Shown here piece by piece: positions 6,865 to 8,122 of a stretch of 8,122 nt of DNA. Each line of letters starts with the position of its first letter. Positions within the stretch are counted from its first letter, which is position 1. The translations under genes and the position numbers were made by a program. Source of the DNA: Chloroflexota bacterium (GTDB lineage: Bacteria > Chloroflexota > Dehalococcoidia > Lucifugimonadales > Lucifugimonadaceae); the NCBI GenBank assembly GCA_030831265.1, contig JAURLM010000008.1, positions 1 to 8,122 of the forward strand, read 5' to 3'. The notes below the pieces were generated by a model. The model saw nothing but the letters and a program-made list of their open reading frames with translations. It had not been told where the DNA came from and ran no database searches.

Positions 6865-7113
6865 GCTTCGGAAAATTTCAGGCTATCGCTGATCTCACGA
6901 CTTTCAATTCACCACCATGTAATGGCAAACTCGCCAACTTCACCCCAACGTGAAAGATCATCTGTATGTCGAACACAGCTTGAACTGATATCAACCTAAC
7001 CACTCACGATAAAAAACACGAGGCGGAATCCCCTAGCTGGCACTACGTGTATGCAACACCGGTAACTTCGCCCGCGCAAAGCCCTGACTTATCGTCATTG
7101 CTATAGAAAAATC
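6865..7113. other. Non-coding region upstream of the histidine kinase gene
   Basis: This roughly 250-bp gap between recO and the kinase gene is more AT-rich than its flanks and shows no convincing ORF, tRNA or known RNA. It probably carries the kinase promoter. The best minus-strand candidate is TTTATC-17 bp-TATCAG around 6986-7014, which is weak. Other structures are an 8-bp palindrome TGATATCA (6986-6993) overlapping that -10, and a 5-bp inverted repeat TTCAC-CCCAAC-GTGAA (6939-6954) that could be an operator. A weak minus-strand stem (GGGG/CCTC) precedes a run of six Ts at 7011-7016 and might be a second terminator for recO. All are low-confidence readings by eye. Confidence 0.3.
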
Positions 7114-7126
7114 GACCGAACCGGTC
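7105..7126 (-). terminator. Probable intrinsic terminator of recO, overlapping its stop codon
   Basis: Read on the minus strand, GACCG-GTT-CGGTC (7126-7114) forms a 5-bp GC-rich stem with a 3-nt loop, followed at once by GATTTTTC with five Ts. The stem begins within the recO TGA stop codon. It is short for a strong terminator, but its placement after recO and the T-tract fit the role. Confidence 0.55.
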
Positions 7127-7928
7127 AGTTGGGTGCGGACCGCCAGCGCGTTACTTCGTCCATGAACGCAGATGACCGCACATTGCGGTCGAGAACGAAG
7201 TGCATGTGCTCACGCAGCACCCGGGCAACCTGCCGCAACTCATCTTCGCTGCACTCAAGCTGTCGCACGCCGTCCCACTGCGCCCGCACCATGTGCCGTA
7301 GCAGCTTGATAGTGTTCAGCGACGCCGAAAGCAGGACATCGCTCTCAGAAGCCCTGCACTCCGGACAGACCAGTCCGCCACGCACAGGCGAAAACACATG
7401 GTCGGCAGGTTCCAGTGCGTCACCACAGTCAACACAGACGCCAATCTCCGGAAGGAAACCGTTGATGCGAAGCACCTGCACCTCGAACCAGCGTGCCATC
7501 AGGGGGTGCAGCGGCTCCACATCCAGTACCTGCAACATGTAGATGAGCTGGTTGAACAACGCCGGGTTCGAACCACCTTCAACCGAAAACCGCTCGGTGA
7601 TTTCGGCCAGGTAAAGCCCGGTTGACATTTTTTCGAGCCCTGAATGCAGCCCGCGCAACGTGCTCAGGGATTCCACCTGCGACACACTGTGAAGTGATGA
7701 GCGACCTTCCGCTATCGATACTTTGATGTGCCGGAGCAGGTCTACGTTGCCGCCAAGCCGGGATTTCTGCTTGCGGGCGCCGCGGGCAACGGCACGCACA
7801 AGACCACGGAACGGCGTGAGCAACGTAACCAGCCTGTCAGCCTCGCCAAAGTCACTGGCACGCACGACGACCGCTTCGACCGAATATGTGCGGGGCCTTG
7901 AAGAAACCATTTTTGCTGACCTGGGCAT
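7125..7928 (-). CDS. recO: DNA repair protein RecO
   Basis: RecO works in the RecFOR pathway, annealing single-stranded DNA and helping RecA replace SSB at gaps. The 267-residue product shows the N-terminal OB-fold signature (about 15-88: SVEAVVVRASDFGEADRLVTL, then FRGLVRAVARGARKQKSRLGG). A mostly helical C-terminal domain follows, carrying a four-cysteine zinc site: C165 and C168 (CVDCG), C188 and C191 (CPEC), as in Deinococcus and other Gram-positive-type RecO. Length is typical for the family. The ATG at 7928 is used here; a second ATG six codons in (7910) is preceded by AGG at a reasonable distance and could be the true start. It may be transcribed with the gene that ends at 8035, 106 bp upstream. 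era, cdd or glyQS, common recO neighbours elsewhere, are not seen in the window. Confidence 0.93.
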   Translation of the reverse strand: MPRSAKMVSSRPRTYSVEAVVVRASDFGEADRLVTLLTPFRGLVRAVARGARKQKSRLGGNVDLLRHIKVSIAEGRSSLHSVSQVESLSTLRGLHSGLEKMSTGLYLAEITERFSVEGGSNPALFNQLIYMLQVLDVEPLHPLMARWFEVQVLRINGFLPEIGVCVDCGDALEPADHVFSPVRGGLVCPECRASESDVLLSASLNTIKLLRHMVRAQWDGVRQLECSEDELRQVARVLREHMHFVLDRNVRSSAFMDEVTRWRSAPN

Positions 7929-7931
7929 AAC

Positions 7932-7959
7932 TGCCCGGCTTGACCTGCCTGGCTTGACC
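7932..7959 (-). repeat. Tandem 14-bp direct repeat just upstream of recO
   Basis: On the minus strand GGTCAAGCCAGGCA (7959-7946) is followed directly by GGTCAAGCCGGGCA (7945-7932), differing at one base. The second copy ends three bases before the recO ATG, so the repeat occupies the translation-initiation region. It could be a chance slippage duplication, or it could affect initiation. Confidence 0.6.
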
Positions 7960-8014
7960 CGAATGCAGGGGCTATCGCGCTGCCAAGTTTAGCCCGTCCG
8001 AAAAGACCTAGAAT

Positions 8015-8030
8015 TCCAGGAGTTCCCGGA
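8015..8030 (-). other. Small hairpin between the upstream gene and recO
   Basis: TCCGGG-AACT-CCTGGA, read on the minus strand, forms a 6-bp stem with one G-T pair and a 4-nt loop, five bases after the upstream gene's stop codon. The nearest T-run begins several bases further on, so terminator function is doubtful. An overlapping TTGTCC-17 bp-TAGGTC arrangement on the same strand is a poor promoter candidate for recO. Confidence 0.3.
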
Positions 8031-8034
8031 CAAA

Positions 8035-8122
8035 CTACTCTGACGCGGAGCCGTTCGACGAAAACACCTCTGCACGGGATTCCAGCGCATGTGCCAGCGT
8101 AGAGTCATCCGCGTACTCAAGA
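8035..8122 (-). CDS. C-terminal end of an unidentified protein (partial)
   Basis: The minus strand has an open frame entering from the right edge and ending at TAG (8037-8035). The last 28 residues begin LEYADDSTLAHALESRAEVF and end SSNGSASE. The codon choice resembles the neighbouring genes, the helix-forming acidic sequence looks like a real C-terminus, and the spacing to recO fits an upstream gene on the same strand. The other minus-strand frames are either closed or less protein-like. I do not recognise the family from this tail, so no function is assigned. Confidence 0.5.
   Translation of the reverse strand, partial: LEYADDSTLAHALESRAEVFSSNGSASE

Noticed and set aside
6817..6999. Plus-strand 60-codon open frame near the kinase start
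   Set aside because: It overlaps the kinase N-terminal coding sequence on the other strand and has no ribosome-binding site or recognisable sequence.
1..8122. CRISPR array, insertion sequence, phage or toxin-antitoxin/defence system
   Set aside because: No regularly spaced repeats, terminal inverted repeats, transposase or integrase motifs, or small paired ORFs were seen. The genes are housekeeping, respiratory or signalling families.

Overview
The window looks like ordinary chromosomal sequence from a moderately GC-rich bacterium. It carries five complete or nearly complete genes and one short gene tail, packed tightly on both strands. The gene set is a B. subtilis-type [4Fe-4S] PurF, a TlyA-type rRNA methyltransferase, a zinc-finger RecO, a UbiA-type decaprenyl-phosphate phosphoribosyltransferase homologue and a membrane-anchored DUF224/EtfD-like iron-sulfur oxidoreductase. 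This points to a Gram-positive-related or Terrabacteria lineage. My best guess is Chloroflexota (SAR202/Dehalococcoidia-like), with Actinomycetota as the alternative. This is an inference from gene families and weak Shine-Dalgarno signals, not a proven assignment.

Layout, left to right. From 1 to 1559 (minus) lies the N-terminal 519 codons of a membrane Fe-S oxidoreductase (NarI/HdrE-like membrane domain, two [4Fe-4S] motifs, then a cysteine-rich CCG domain cut by the window edge). It starts at TTG. From 1632 to 2633 (minus), 72 bp upstream of it and probably co-transcribed, is the UbiA-family enzyme, with a GTG start. Only 39 bp away and divergent is tlyA (2673-3419, plus). A good sigma-70-type promoter (TTGACC-17 bp-TAGAAT, 3425-3453) follows it directly, then a roughly 150-nt leader and purF (3608-5017, plus). 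purF converges with a soluble GAF-GAF histidine kinase (5029-6864, minus); the kinase stop codon ends 11 bp after the purF stop, and both stops sit in the arms of one inverted repeat. A 260-bp non-coding gap separates the kinase from recO (7125-7928, minus), whose stop codon overlaps a small terminator hairpin. The last 88 bp hold the C-terminal 28 residues of an unidentified minus-strand protein.

How the genes relate: this is mostly a mosaic of unlinked housekeeping functions (purine synthesis, ribosome modification, recombinational repair). The two minus-strand membrane genes on the left may form one transcription unit: an electron carrier probably linking an electron-transfer flavoprotein to the quinone pool, and a polyprenyl-phosphate-modifying enzyme. 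The kinase has no response regulator next to it. I found no RNA gene, mobile element, CRISPR array, phage gene or convincing novel system. The items worth a second look are modest: the DPPR-synthase homologue without arabinan-pathway neighbours, the EtfD-like protein without etfAB in view, the orphan kinase, and several small regulatory-looking structures.
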